Shown: positions 21,774 through 31,321, counted from the first letter of the stretch. The stretch is 64,000 nt of DNA from Ktedonobacteria bacterium brp13 (GCA_015099395.1 AP024096.1:5642001-5706000), one strand, 5' to 3'. Translations and numbers: made by a program. The notes: generated by a model not told the origin, from the sequence alone.

Positions 21774-21817
21774 GTATAGAGCTATTTTAATAAGGACGAG
21801 GTACGTTAAACAACTGG

Positions 21818-22375
21818 CTAAGCGCTGAAACCTAACCCTGCGCTCGATGGGCTGAGCTGCTGGGCGCTCATCAAGAACTCTTCATAGGCCTCGCGCAGCT
21901 TGGGATAACGGAGCAGGAAGAAGCCCGCATACTCCTGTGTAAGTGCTCGTGGCTGACGAATAAGATGCATATTGGCTTCTTTTAACAGGCGACTTCCCTT
22001 TTTCCCATTGCAATGTTTGCAGCAGGCGACCAGATTTTCCCATGTGCTCTGGCCTCCGCGTGAACGTGGCAATATGTGGTCAAGGGTAAGATCGCGGCTA
22101 CGTTTTCCGCAATACTGGCATGTCTCGTCATCACGCAACAAGATGTTCGTGCGTGTGGGTTGTAGCGCGACACGTGGTACCCGTACATTGGCCAGCAGCT
22201 GGACAATGACAGGACGTTCTAGCTCAAGATGACGTCGTCTAATACTATCCTCGATCAAGGTGCGAATGGTCTCATCTACAAATGTCACTTTATGTTTGGA
22301 CAATAATACGATAAGACGGCGCTCCGGTATGACCGAGAGAGGCTGTAATGAGGAATTCAACACAAGAACAGGCAT
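21818..22375 (-). CDS. HNH endonuclease family protein
   Basis: A 185-residue protein of the widespread stand-alone HNH type. The start MPVLVLNSSLQPLSVIPERR is the usual N-terminal block of this family, and the nuclease module follows with zinc ligands Cys86, Cys89, Cys119, Cys122, the catalytic His100 in LTLDHILPRSRGG and Asn114 in WENLVACC. The reading frame stays open 70 residues upstream, but that part has no family support; the start at 22373-22375 has AGGAAGG before it. The cellular role of these HNH proteins is unclear; no methylase or phage gene lies nearby. Confidence 0.88.
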   Translation of the reverse strand: MPVLVLNSSLQPLSVIPERRLIVLLSKHKVTFVDETIRTLIEDSIRRRHLELERPVIVQLLANVRVPRVALQPTRTNILLRDDETCQYCGKRSRDLTLDHILPRSRGGQSTWENLVACCKHCNGKKGSRLLKEANMHLIRQPRALTQEYAGFFLLRYPKLREAYEEFLMSAQQLSPSSAGLGFSA

Positions 22376-22856
22376 GAATGGCTTTCCTTCCTCTCTGTCA
22401 GAGCCGACAACACATACAGACAGCGAGGGATAAGCCATCAATGGAGCAGAACTATAGTGCCCTGTCCATCTTGCTTTATCGCCGCCTGCTAGAATGAGGT
22501 GGATATGTGTAGGGTTGTCTTGCATGCCCAGGAGAGGCAAAAGCAGGCACTCCAGTTGCATACGCGTAGGCGTATGCAGGTGCACAACCTGGCGCTATCG
22601 TTAGTGTGGCTCTCCATTGCTGAAGGCTTTTTACGATGGCGTGTGGTTGTGGTAGGCGCGTCAGAGGACAGGACAGCAAGCGGCTGAGGATGTCGCCTAA
22701 TGTGTTACTCTGATCGCCTTGCATCTGGTAGCTCCTTTGTACCTGTATGCCGTATAAAAAAACAGGCACATACTTTTTGTGTCGTTTCGCACTAAAAAAT
22801 CCTCTATTGGATTTCGATGCTCCTGACTTCCCTATTGGGAAAAGTATGTGCCATCC
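22376..22856. other. Intergenic region between HNH gene and tRNA-Pro
   Basis: About 480 bases. It contains the leader of the HNH gene and the tRNA terminator at 22757-22852. Open frames here look like chance products. Confidence 0.5.
22757..22852 (-). terminator. Terminator downstream of tRNA-Pro
   Basis: On the minus strand, GGCACATACTTTT (22852-22840) pairs with 22777-22765 over 13 bp, then T7 follows. The 62-base loop contains a smaller CCCAATAGGG hairpin. Confidence 0.65.
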
Positions 22857-22933
22857 TGGTCGGGGTGAGAGGACTTGAACCTCCGACCTCAGCGTCCCGA
22901 ACGCTGCGCGCTAGCCGACTGCGCTACACCCCG
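22857..22933 (-). tRNA. tRNA-Pro (anticodon CGG)
   Basis: Read on the minus strand: acceptor CGGGGTG/CACCCCG, anticodon stem CAGCG/CGCTG with loop TTCGGGA, and GGTTCAAGTCC in the T-arm. The 3' ACCA is encoded. Decodes CCG. Confidence 0.97.
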
Positions 22934-23163
22934 GTGTACCTTAATGCAATAAACTTGCCTACAATTTCCACAAGCTAAGTCTACGCTTGACTGACGTAAG
23001 CACAAGATCTGTTGCTAAGCTGGGCTTCCAACATTGATCTCTTGCTCTGCTCTTTGTTAGTATAGCATACGTTGCAAATTCTTGACAAGAGTTTTCAAGG
23101 ATATTTATGAGAATCCTTGAAAACTCGTTCTTTTATGTCAGATATGTCAAGGACTGTTCTGGG

Positions 23164-24423
23164 CTACAGTATCTGCTTGACTAACTGCTCTGCTAATTCC
23201 AGTGAATAGTTCTGGCCGCGGTCATGCGGGTAGACCTGAAACATGTTGGCAACCCAAAGGTTCTCTAATGGTGTGTGCAATGGTGGAATATGCTCGCGAT
23301 AGTCGGTGGTGACGATCGGTTGTGCGTAGGGCGCTGCGAACATCCAGCTTTCGGTGATCCATGCGTCGCAGAAGTCTGGTACGATCTTTTTGAGATGGGG
23401 TACAAATTCTTTCATGACTTCATCTTTGCTCATCTTGAACAGCCGGTCGTCCATTGCCCGATAGTTGCCCAGGTAGATCAGGTGCCGATCACCATATTCG
23501 GCTGCTGCACGCAGGTTGGTGTGTTCGACCATACAGGTGAAGGGATAGCCCTGATCACAGACGTTGATCCAGTAGCTGTCCGTTAACTTACGATCTACGG
23601 CGAGAATCAGGCAGTGTGCACCGTAGGCCTGGCCCCATTCATAGCGCTGACGGTAATCCTGTGGGAGCTCTGGTACTATTTTGCAGGTGAGCCGCGTCGG
23701 GAGTGTCGAGATGACGCGGTCAAAGCTCCACTTCCCCTGTGAGGTCTCTACCTGCCAGCGACCATCGAGCTGCTCGACCTTTTCGACGGTGGTATTGAAG
23801 AGGATCTTGCCGCCCTGCCTGGTAATGCGGTCTGCCAGTGTGTTGTAGACAAGCTGGAAGCCGCCACGCAGATAGCCTAGTTGGGCTGTGCGATCATGGA
23901 TACGTGCCCAGAACCAGGGAAGCGAGATCTGGTCATAGACCGCGCCATACTTTCCTGTTAAGAGCGGCTTGAAGACCATCTCATAACCATGTGCACCCAT
24001 CCAGCTCTCTAGCCAGGGATGCGCCCGCTTGCCTTCCAGCCAGTTGGGGTTGGCTATCTTTAAATAGGCGAGTGCGACCCCCATGCGAATACGCTCGTAC
24101 ATATTCAGTGGCTGGAAACGGAGTAGCGACATAGGTGAATCTAGCTGGTAGGTCTTGCTGTCGATCAAGCTTACGGTCTGAGGATGCTGCCATTCCAGGA
24201 GCTTACCAAGGCCCAATTCTTCAATAAGTGCGATGACGGTTTTGTCTGAACGAAAAATATGATGATAGAACTTGTCGAGCCAGACATCGTCTATCTGAAA
24301 TCCTGATGCCAGACCACCCGCCAGCTCTTCGCGCTCAAAGACCATCACTTTCTGTCCTGCACTGGCTAGTCGATAGGCGGCCTGTAATCCCAGCGCTCCA
24401 CCTCCAAGCACCGCGTATTCCAT
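23164..24423 (-). CDS. FAD-dependent oxidoreductase (amine-oxidase / protoporphyrinogen-oxidase-like)
   Basis: Flavoprotein of 419 residues. The dinucleotide-binding motif VLGGGALGLQAAYRLASAG begins at residue 5, followed by FEREELAGGLASGF (the typical GG doublet motif), and a C-terminal block NLWVANMFQVYPHDRGQNYSLE near the FAD ribityl site. It belongs with the NAD(P)/FAD oxidoreductases related to phytoene desaturase and UDP-galactopyranose mutase; relatives often sit in glycan or lipid pathways. The precise substrate cannot be read. It is a single gene, divergent from the methyltransferase at 24628. Confidence 0.8.
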   Translation of the reverse strand: MEYAVLGGGALGLQAAYRLASAGQKVMVFEREELAGGLASGFQIDDVWLDKFYHHIFRSDKTVIALIEELGLGKLLEWQHPQTVSLIDSKTYQLDSPMSLLRFQPLNMYERIRMGVALAYLKIANPNWLEGKRAHPWLESWMGAHGYEMVFKPLLTGKYGAVYDQISLPWFWARIHDRTAQLGYLRGGFQLVYNTLADRITRQGGKILFNTTVEKVEQLDGRWQVETSQGKWSFDRVISTLPTRLTCKIVPELPQDYRQRYEWGQAYGAHCLILAVDRKLTDSYWINVCDQGYPFTCMVEHTNLRAAAEYGDRHLIYLGNYRAMDDRLFKMSKDEVMKEFVPHLKKIVPDFCDAWITESWMFAAPYAQPIVTTDYREHIPPLHTPLENLWVANMFQVYPHDRGQNYSLELAEQLVKQIL

Positions 24424-24627
24424 GCTTTTTTCCTTATGTACGATATAACGCCTACGATGTTACATTTGTGGTGTAACATATACGCTGCAGTGTGCACTGC
24501 TATAACGGGATGGCGCAAGGACCATCCCTACAATATTTCTGCTATTATTCTAACATAGGTGCATAATTATGCTAGCGAAATTGAATTATTGTGTTCATCG
24601 ATAAGTGCGTTTTGTTGGAGGTGTTGG

Positions 24628-25494
24628 ATGGGGATGCGTGATCTGAGCGCGTTTCTGCCGCTGTTGGCCTGTCCTTTCTGCTGTGAGCCTTTTGTGCAAG
24701 AGCAACAGGTGTTGCGCTGTACGAATCGGCATTCATTTGATATTGCTCGTGAAGGCTATGTAAATCTGGTGCGGAAGCAGTTGCCAGGCGATACGAAGGA
24801 GATGCTACTGGCGCGCAGGGCTGTCTTTGAGCAGGGTCTCTATCAGCCGCTGTCAGATGCTTTGAATACGTTGCTGCTGGCTCGTCTGAGCGCGCTTCCT
24901 GTTGTACGCTATTTTGATGCCGGCTGTGGCGAGGGCTATTATCAAAGCCGCCTGTATGAGGCGTTACTGGCTGGCGAGACTGCTGCCATTAGTATGGGCT
25001 GCGATATTTCGCGGGAGGGTATACGGCTGGCTGCCAGGCGTTATCCGGCGTCGTTCTTTCAGGTTGCGAATATTAAAGAACGCTTGCCTCTGGCCGATCA
25101 GGGATTGGATCTATTACTGAATATCTTTGCACCACGCAATACGCCGGAGTTCGCGCGTGTGCTTGCTACGGGTGCGTTACTGGTCATCGTCATTCCTGGC
25201 CCTTTGCATATACAACAGTTGCGCTCGGTGCTGCATTTACTTACAATTGAAGAGCAGAAGGAGCAACATGTAATCGAGCAGTTCACGGAAGAATGTAAAT
25301 TCACACTGCTGGCAAGCGAGTCGGTGACCTATGATCTGACCCTGGATGAAGAGGCTCTGACGCGTGTTGTGATGATGACGCCAAACTATTGGCATCTGAC
25401 CGCTGAGCAGCGCATGCAGATGACGACACTCTCTACTCTGACGACGACCTTTGATTTTCGTTGTCTGGTCTTTCAACGACGAATAGCGGCATAG
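24628..25494 (+). CDS. 23S rRNA (guanine-N1) methyltransferase, RlmA family
   Basis: SAM-dependent methyltransferase of 288 residues that modifies a guanine in 23S rRNA hairpin 35 in known family members (RlmA I/II). The N-terminal zinc finger (LACPFCCEPF ... LRCTNRHSF) is followed by EGYVNL, the SAM motif FDAGCGEGYY, and the family marker MMTPNYWHL near the C terminus. In RlmA(II) enzymes this methylation affects tylosin-type macrolide resistance. The start at 24628 has GGAGG 6-8 bases upstream, whereas an in-frame codon at 24559 does not. Symbol withheld because the I/II type is unresolved. Confidence 0.9.
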   Translation: MGMRDLSAFLPLLACPFCCEPFVQEQQVLRCTNRHSFDIAREGYVNLVRKQLPGDTKEMLLARRAVFEQGLYQPLSDALNTLLLARLSALPVVRYFDAGCGEGYYQSRLYEALLAGETAAISMGCDISREGIRLAARRYPASFFQVANIKERLPLADQGLDLLLNIFAPRNTPEFARVLATGALLVIVIPGPLHIQQLRSVLHLLTIEEQKEQHVIEQFTEECKFTLLASESVTYDLTLDEEALTRVVMMTPNYWHLTAEQRMQMTTLSTLTTTFDFRCLVFQRRIAA

Positions 25495-25979
25495 GTAAAT
25501 ATAGCTATGCAGAAACGAATGAAGCTATACGTAAGTTGGTGTAGATCGATGCATACTGTTATAGACCATTGCAAATAGATAGAGAGCTGTAAAAGTACCA
25601 CTATTTATGTCAGTTTGGGACAGGCTTACTAGCTAACTTTGCGTAACCAGTTCAGTATGATATACTAAACCCGTTGTCCCAGTAATGCTCAATCCAGACA
25701 CAGACTTACATAATTACGGACAGACAGATCCACTCTACTCAGGTGTATATATTTACTGTTAGATGTGCCGCTAGCGCAAACACAGGACATATGGCCGTAC
25801 CGGTACAATTAGCAGAGACGACAGAGCGGCGCTGATTGAGATAGCGAGAGGACGAGTGTGCCGTACATACACCGCGACACCGCCCACTGCGGGTACTGAT
25901 GTGTACCTATCCTTTGCGCTACAGGACATATTATCCCTGAACGCATTCAGCGACGCCACTGGATGTTAAGGAAAATGAA
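25495..25979. other. Intergenic region upstream of the pseudokinase gene
   Basis: 485 bases with no credible gene. A short palindrome (AGTAT-gat-ATACT) lies near 25657. No promoter could be called with confidence. Confidence 0.4.
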
Positions 25980-27191
25980 GTGCGTAATCTTGAGAGGCTT
26001 ACAGTGGAAACAGGCCGGGTCATTCAACAACGCTATCAATTACAGCGTTTAATTCGGCAGGGGCAAACCTGTGCCGTCTACCAGGGGTTCGACCAGGTAT
26101 TGCAGCGTGCGGTTGCGGTTAAAATTGCTTCGCCCGAGTATATACAAGCGTATCGGGCTGCAATGCGTGCGACTGCTCAATTTACCCATCCCAATATTGT
26201 CGGAGTGTATGACCTGATCGTTGAACCTGATGCGCTCTATATTGTTCAAGAATATGTAGAGGGCGATGATTTTGGGACGTTGCTGCAATCACAGCTTACT
26301 CCCTACTATGTCGTCGATTTTGGGGTGCAGATCTGCCAGGCTTTGATGTATGCTGGTACTCCTGCGCGTAAAATCTGTCATGGTGATCTTACTCCTTCGG
26401 CTATTATTCGCGATAAGCGAGGATCGGTGCGGGTCAATAATTTTGCGCTTCCTCCGGAGATCCAGTATTTCGCTGCCTGGAGTGTCGTGGGCGGTGATCC
26501 TGCTGCACCTCTCTCGGATATGCAGCTCCCGGTTGGTCAGGCCAGTGGAGGGCGTCATGCCGATGATACGCGTGCCGTTGGTCTCTTGCTCTATCAGTTG
26601 CTGGCTGGTCGCGCTCCAGATGCTCGTGTTGTTGAATCACCTGCCGATGGGCGTCTCCGTTTTATGCGCAATACTCCCCCTGAAGTCTGTGAGATCATTG
26701 CTCGTACATTGATCCACCAGCATCCACAGTATATCTCAACTCCTGCAGTGCTCCATGCTGAGTTGAAGGTCCTGGCCGAGGCTCTTGAGCCGCCACCTGT
26801 GCCTCTGGCTATTCCGGCTATCCCTGCCTATCAGACAACTGAAGATATTATGCAGGTCGGGTCGCCTCAGTTTGCTCCTATGCGTTCGGGCAATCTGGTG
26901 AGTCAGCCGCTGGTGCGTGAGGGTGTGCGGATCGGGTCAGATGTCGACTATGCTCCTCGTACGGCCGGTATGTATGATCCTGGTCAACAGATGATGGAGC
27001 AGCCGCAACCAGGTATGCAGACGATGGCTGATGTGGGGATGTATCCCCAGGGTGGGGTCTCTTATGCCGGTGCCCAGTATGCGCCTGTGCCGCGCCGTAT
27101 GAGTCCAATCTTGATTATTTTATTCGGCCTCATACTCTTCGCTCTCTTCTTTGGCATCGGCTATTTCCTTTCGACAATCATTCATATCTAA
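25980..27191 (+). CDS. Membrane-anchored Ser/Thr kinase-fold protein, probable pseudokinase
   Basis: A 403-residue protein with the bacterial PASTA-type kinase fold but a damaged active site. Residues 15-265 follow the kinase layout: VAVK (Lys48) is present, but the glycine loop is LIRQGQTCAVYQG, the catalytic loop reads HGDLTPSA (residues 134-141; HRDLKPEN expected, Lys and Asn lost) and the DFG metal site reads NFA (154-156). The C terminus has one transmembrane helix (about 375-398) with a very short tail, so the kinase domain is cytoplasmic. The start is GTG with AAGGA eight bases upstream. Its stop codon forms the first bases of the 27189 repeat element. Likely a regulatory scaffold rather than an enzyme. 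Confidence 0.85.
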   Translation: MRNLERLTVETGRVIQQRYQLQRLIRQGQTCAVYQGFDQVLQRAVAVKIASPEYIQAYRAAMRATAQFTHPNIVGVYDLIVEPDALYIVQEYVEGDDFGTLLQSQLTPYYVVDFGVQICQALMYAGTPARKICHGDLTPSAIIRDKRGSVRVNNFALPPEIQYFAAWSVVGGDPAAPLSDMQLPVGQASGGRHADDTRAVGLLLYQLLAGRAPDARVVESPADGRLRFMRNTPPEVCEIIARTLIHQHPQYISTPAVLHAELKVLAEALEPPPVPLAIPAIPAYQTTEDIMQVGSPQFAPMRSGNLVSQPLVREGVRIGSDVDYAPRTAGMYDPGQQMMEQPQPGMQTMADVGMYPQGGVSYAGAQYAPVPRRMSPILIILFGLILFALFFGIGYFLSTIIHI

Positions 27192-27265
27192 GATCTTATT
27201 CCGAAAACCAACGCGACTGGCGTCGCTAGTGCTACGCACACGCAAGTTTTCGGATACGTAGTAAG
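27189..27265. repeat. 77-bp structured repeat element, copy 2
   Basis: Second copy of the element at 4605-4679. Stem CCGAAAAC (27201-27208) pairs with GTTTTCGG (27246-27253); inner hairpins are GCGAC-tggc-GTCGC (27213-27226) and GTGC-tac-GCAC (27229-27239). The T-to-C change against copy 1 converts a G-T pair into G-C, so pairing is kept. The first three bases are the stop codon of the preceding gene. Confidence 0.8.
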
Positions 27266-27284
27266 CTTGTGTGGAGGTCTCCGC

Positions 27285-27333
27285 AAGAATGCCTGCTTCT
27301 TCTGTGAAAATGCGGGAAGAAGCAGGCATTCTT
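27285..27333. terminator. Bidirectional terminator, 18-bp stem
   Basis: Arms 27285-27302 and 27316-27333 pair perfectly with a 13-base loop, between the convergent pseudokinase and MazG-like genes. Confidence 0.88.
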
Positions 27334-27361
27334 TTATCTTCTCTTACTGTTCTTGACGCTC

Positions 27362-27718
27362 TTAGCTCTCTTCGGTGCTTAGCTCGCCTTCTTTTGCACT
27401 CCAGCGTTGTTTGTCGCGCTGGCGATACTTGTCCATGACGCTCTCGAATGCGCTATCCAGGTCGATCTCCAACGAGTTTGCTATGGCGGCAAGGGTATAG
27501 AGGATATCTCCCATCTCCATTGCGACGTTACCCTGAGCCTCGCTACTCTTCTTCGGCTTCTCTCCATAGTGATGGTTGATCTCGCGGGCTAGCTCTCCAA
27601 CCTCTTCGGTTAAGCGCGCCAGATTGGAGAGTGGTGCCCAATAGTAGCTCTGCCATTCCTCTTTGACGAGATGATCGACGTCCTGCTGGACCTCTTGTAG
27701 TGTCTTCACTGCGCTCAA
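27362..27718 (-). CDS. MazG-like nucleotide pyrophosphohydrolase
   Basis: All-helical NTP pyrophosphohydrolase of 118 residues, single MazG domain (YpjD-like), which hydrolyses NTPs or dNTPs to NMP and PPi for pool cleaning. The Mg-binding acids are in RLTEEVGELAREIN and EMGDILYTL. The start is uncertain: a TTG at 27716-27718 with GAGAGG close by, or a GTG three codons further in. It lies 32 bases after the isoaspartyl peptidase gene on the same strand, so the two probably share a transcript. Confidence 0.87.
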   Translation of the reverse strand: MSAVKTLQEVQQDVDHLVKEEWQSYYWAPLSNLARLTEEVGELAREINHHYGEKPKKSSEAQGNVAMEMGDILYTLAAIANSLEIDLDSAFESVMDKYRQRDKQRWSAKEGELSTEES

Positions 27719-27750
27719 TATCCTCTCTGCTGCCAGGTTTACTGTCCTAT

Positions 27751-28701
27751 TTAGTCGATGCCTGCCTGTGGTTCGTTCGCTGCGTTGTCTTCAGTAATAG
27801 AGGCATAGGCAAGGTGCTGACTATTTTTTGCTTTGCCGACCTTGCCGTTGCGATCGACGATGATCAGTCCTCCGGTGCCTTCTGCGTGTTGGCTCAGGAA
27901 CTCGATAGTTTTCTGTGCGGCCTCTTGTGCGTCTGCGCCGTGTGCGACGGCTGTGGCTGCTCTATGTGCGATCATGAGACGAATGAAGTCTTCGCCGTAG
28001 CCAGTGCAGGAGATGGCTGCGTATTCGTCGGCATAGAAGCCACAACCGATGAGTGGGGAGTCTCCTACGCGACCAGGATATTTGTTGAGAATGCCGCCGG
28101 TTGAGGTGGCGGCGGCGAGATGTCCTTCACTATCGATCGCGACGGCTCCGACTGTGCCATGCTTGCTGGTTGTGTCGTTGCTATCTTTACCGTTGCTGTT
28201 GCTGTTCTTGTCGGTCTCTTTCGCTGTGTAGGTTAATGCTGCTGCATTCGTATTGCCTTCTTTCCAGGCTGTATACTGGCGCTCAGTCAGTAGATCTTCG
28301 AAGCGACATGCGGGTATCCCTTGCTCACGGGCGAATTGTTGCGCGCCCTCTTGTATCAGAAAGGCATGCTCGCTCTCCATGACGCGCCGCGCAAGGGTGA
28401 TCGGATGCTGGATCAATTCTACGCCTGCGATAGCTCCGACGTTGAGTGTTGAGCCGTCCATGATGCCTGCATCCATCTCGATATTTCCTGCGATATTCAG
28501 ACAGGAACCTGTTCCTGCGTTAAAGTTCGGATTGGTTTCCAGTGCACGTACTGCTGCTTCGACGGCATCCAGTGCGCTGCCTCCCTGCTGTAACACGCTC
28601 CATCCAATAGCGGCTGCTTCTTTACAGCCTTGCTGTGCCTGTGCAAATCTTTCAGCTTTGATATTGCCGGCACCGCCATGTACGATAAGTGCGATTGACA
28701 T
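27751..28701 (-). CDS. Isoaspartyl peptidase / L-asparaginase (Ntn-hydrolase)
   Basis: Plant-type asparaginase that removes isoaspartyl residues from peptides and hydrolyses asparagine. The precursor is 316 residues and should self-cleave before Thr183 in KHGTVGAVAID, which becomes the N-terminal nucleophile of the beta chain. NAGTGSCLNIAGNIEMDAGIMDG, YPGRVGDSPLIGCG and SCTGYGEDFIR are family blocks. The linker before the cleavage site is rich in Asn, Ser and Lys (about residues 161-180), as expected for a disordered loop. GGAGG precedes the ATG. Confidence 0.94.
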   Translation of the reverse strand: MSIALIVHGGAGNIKAERFAQAQQGCKEAAAIGWSVLQQGGSALDAVEAAVRALETNPNFNAGTGSCLNIAGNIEMDAGIMDGSTLNVGAIAGVELIQHPITLARRVMESEHAFLIQEGAQQFAREQGIPACRFEDLLTERQYTAWKEGNTNAAALTYTAKETDKNSNSNGKDSNDTTSKHGTVGAVAIDSEGHLAAATSTGGILNKYPGRVGDSPLIGCGFYADEYAAISCTGYGEDFIRLMIAHRAATAVAHGADAQEAAQKTIEFLSQHAEGTGGLIIVDRNGKVGKAKNSQHLAYASITEDNAANEPQAGID

Positions 28702-28890
28702 GCTGGTTGATCCTCCTCGGCGTTTTCGCTATTGTACCATGGCTGCTGAAGCTCTGGAAATCCGTAGATCTTCTTCGCTATTTGACAGAGAATACTTCTG
28801 GCTGCTACGCTTAATCTGACTACATATGGCAGAAATTCGTCGTATATGCTACTCATACTGCGTTGATTGCTTGCCGATAGAGGGATGAAA

Positions 28891-30081
28891 ATGCAGAATA
28901 AGGATTTTGTGACGTTAGTGGGGCCGGTGATGGAGCGCTTCTATGCCGATCTGGCTGCGTTGGTGAATATCGATTCTGGTACCTATCTTAAAGCTGGTGT
29001 TGATCAAGTGGTGGCCTATCTGGAGCGCCGTTTTCGGGAATTTGGTTTTGTGACGCAGCTTGTTGAACAGGAGGAGTACGGCAATCATCTTGTTGCGACT
29101 CACGAGGGGAGTGCTCAAGATGGTCCACGCCTGCTCTTTATCGGCCATACGGATACGGTTTTTCCCCAGGACGAGGCTCTACGCCGTCCTTTCTCGTATA
29201 GCGAGCAGGCGGGACTGCGTATTGCGAAGGGACCTGGTGTGTTGGATATGAAGTCTGGTCTACTGATGGGGCTCTATGCGCTTCATCTGCTGATCGAGGC
29301 AGGGACGACGGACTATCGGAGTGTTACCTTTGTGTGCAATAGCGATGAGGAGGTCGGTTCTCCTTCGAGTAAGCCGCTGATCGAGCGTCTGGCTCGTGAG
29401 GCGGATGCTGTCCTGGTTTTTGAGCCTGGACGAGCACTCAACAGGTTTGTCTCTGCGCGCAAGGGGGTGGCGAACTACCGCGTTGAGGCGCACGGACTCT
29501 CTTCGCATGCGGGTGTCGAACCGGATAAGGGTCGTAATGCTATTGTCGCGCTGGCTTACCAGGTACTGGAGTTGCAAGCGCTCAACGCTACGATTCCTGG
29601 TGTGACGCTTAATGTAGGGATTATTTGTGGTGGTGCGCGTACGAATATTGTGCCTGACTATGCGTATTGCGATATCGATGTGCGTGTCAGTGATCAAGCA
29701 GGCCTCCACGCTATTGAGGAGGCTCTGCGTAGGGTGACGATGCATACCCACGTGGATGGTACTGTGATTACGTTGACTGGTGGTGTGCGTAGTATGCCCT
29801 TTGAACTGACGCCCGCCAATCAACGCCTGGTTGAACTGGTCAAGGCGGCCGGGCGCACGCTGGGTCTGACTCTGGAAGATGTGGCGAGCGGTGGTGGCTC
29901 TGATGCCAATACGACTTCGGCTCTTGGTTGTCCTACCGTGGATGGTCTGGGCGCGGGTGGTGGACTGGCTCATAATCCCGATGAGTATGTGGAACTGGAT
30001 TATCTGCCGCTACGCCTGGCTTTGATCTGTGAAGTGGTACGCTATATCTGTAATTATTATCAAGATGGGTGGCAATTATGA
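28891..30081 (+). CDS. M20 family metallopeptidase, carboxypeptidase G2-like
   Basis: Zinc-dependent exopeptidase of 396 residues. Metal ligands are His in LFIGHTDTVFP, Asp in GVLDMKSG, the Glu pair in CNSDEEVGSPSS and later His/Asp positions; HGLSSHAGVEPDKGRNAI marks the dimerisation/lid region of glutamate-carboxypeptidase-type M20 enzymes. I place the start at 28891 with GAGGG before it; an ATG six bases earlier is possible. Its TGA stop overlaps the ATG of the next gene (ATGA), so peptide cleavage and transamination are coupled in one operon. Confidence 0.9.
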   Translation: MQNKDFVTLVGPVMERFYADLAALVNIDSGTYLKAGVDQVVAYLERRFREFGFVTQLVEQEEYGNHLVATHEGSAQDGPRLLFIGHTDTVFPQDEALRRPFSYSEQAGLRIAKGPGVLDMKSGLLMGLYALHLLIEAGTTDYRSVTFVCNSDEEVGSPSSKPLIERLAREADAVLVFEPGRALNRFVSARKGVANYRVEAHGLSSHAGVEPDKGRNAIVALAYQVLELQALNATIPGVTLNVGIICGGARTNIVPDYAYCDIDVRVSDQAGLHAIEEALRRVTMHTHVDGTVITLTGGVRSMPFELTPANQRLVELVKAAGRTLGLTLEDVASGGGSDANTTSALGCPTVDGLGAGGGLAHNPDEYVELDYLPLRLALICEVVRYICNYYQDGWQL

Positions 30082-31286
30082 CTGTAAAACGTGGAAAACC
30101 CTATCTCCATGAGATCCCTGTGCCGGATATTGTCTCTCTGGGTGCCTATGCCGATCGCTTACAACGCGAGGCCGAGGCGCGCGGTGAGCGTTTACCTGCT
30201 CCGATCCGTCTCCAGATCGGTGAGCCGAATTTCCGTACACCGGACCATATTCGTCTGGCAGCTATTGAGAGTATCGCTCGTGAGACACAGACGTACGGTC
30301 CTGCTGCCGGCTGGTCCTGGTTGCGTGAGTTGATCGCTGATAAGGTGACACGTATCGATGGCTATGCTGTACGACCTGAAAACGTTGCGGTGACGCTTGG
30401 TGGTACTGGCGCGCTGGCTACTGCTCTACAGGCCACCATTGAGCCTGGCGAAGAGGTCCTGGTCTCCGATCCCTGTTGGCCGATCTATCTGCCTCAGCTC
30501 CAGATTGTAGGGGCCGTCGCTGTCACTTATCCGCTGGACCCTGCCAACAACTGGCTCCCCGATCTCGCGGAACTTGAGCGTCGGGTGACTCCGCGTACCA
30601 GAATGCTCCTGCTTAATACCCCTGGTAATCCGACTGGTGCTGTCTTTCCGCAACAGACCATTGCTGCTCTGCTGGACTTTGCGCGCCGCCATGATCTCTA
30701 TCTGCTCTCCGACGAATGCTATGACCAACTGATCTTTGATGGCGAGCACATCAGTCCTGCCGCGTTACTCTCGCCCCAGGAACTGGAGGCTGGACGCTTC
30801 ATCGGTGTCTATACCTTCTCAAAATCGTATGCTATGACTGGCTGGCGTATTGGTTATGTTGTCGCTGGTACACAGCTTCTGAAGACGATTGTCGATGTCG
30901 TAAACGCTTCTCTCACCAATGTGAGTCTTCCTATACAGCGTGCTGCGGCGGCTGCGCTGGAGGGACCACAGGATTGTATCGCAACGATGCGTGAGAGCTA
31001 TCGCCATAATCGTGACCTGGCTATCCAGATCCTCAAAGAGCACCAGCGCTATCTCTACACACCACGTGGAGCCTTCTACGCTCTCATCAATATCCGTGGA
31101 CCGCGTGAAGAGCGCCAGGGCCGTCAATTCGCCCTCGACCTTATTCGCGAACATAACATCACCGTTACACCAGGCATCGGCTTCGGTACTGCCTCCACTG
31201 ACTATGTACGCATCTCACTGGCCGCCCCGGCCGCTGATCTTGAACGCGGCGTGCGTACTATCTGCGAATTTGCCGACCAGGCATAG
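30078..31286 (+). CDS. PLP-dependent aminotransferase, class I
   Basis: Aspartate-aminotransferase-like enzyme of 402 residues. IRLQIGEPNFRTPDHI, TYGPAAGWSWLRE, NTPGNPTGAVF, LLSDECYDQLIFDG and the PLP-lysine motif YTFSKSYAMTGWRIGY are all present, with the C-terminal Arg in DYVRISLA that binds the substrate carboxylate. It starts inside the stop codon of the M20 peptidase gene (ATGA overlap), which indicates translational coupling. Together they may release and then deaminate an amino acid from a peptide or N-acyl substrate; that pathway is inference. Confidence 0.92.
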   Translation: MTVKRGKPYLHEIPVPDIVSLGAYADRLQREAEARGERLPAPIRLQIGEPNFRTPDHIRLAAIESIARETQTYGPAAGWSWLRELIADKVTRIDGYAVRPENVAVTLGGTGALATALQATIEPGEEVLVSDPCWPIYLPQLQIVGAVAVTYPLDPANNWLPDLAELERRVTPRTRMLLLNTPGNPTGAVFPQQTIAALLDFARRHDLYLLSDECYDQLIFDGEHISPAALLSPQELEAGRFIGVYTFSKSYAMTGWRIGYVVAGTQLLKTIVDVVNASLTNVSLPIQRAAAAALEGPQDCIATMRESYRHNRDLAIQILKEHQRYLYTPRGAFYALINIRGPREERQGRQFALDLIREHNITVTPGIGFGTASTDYVRISLAAPAADLERGVRTICEFADQA

Positions 31287-31321
31287 CATAGATACTACAC
31301 CATAACTGTTACATGCCTTCT

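Noticed and set aside
22376..22585. 70-residue N-terminal extension of the HNH protein
   Set aside because: The family begins at MPVLVLN and that start has a ribosome site; the extension has no family match.
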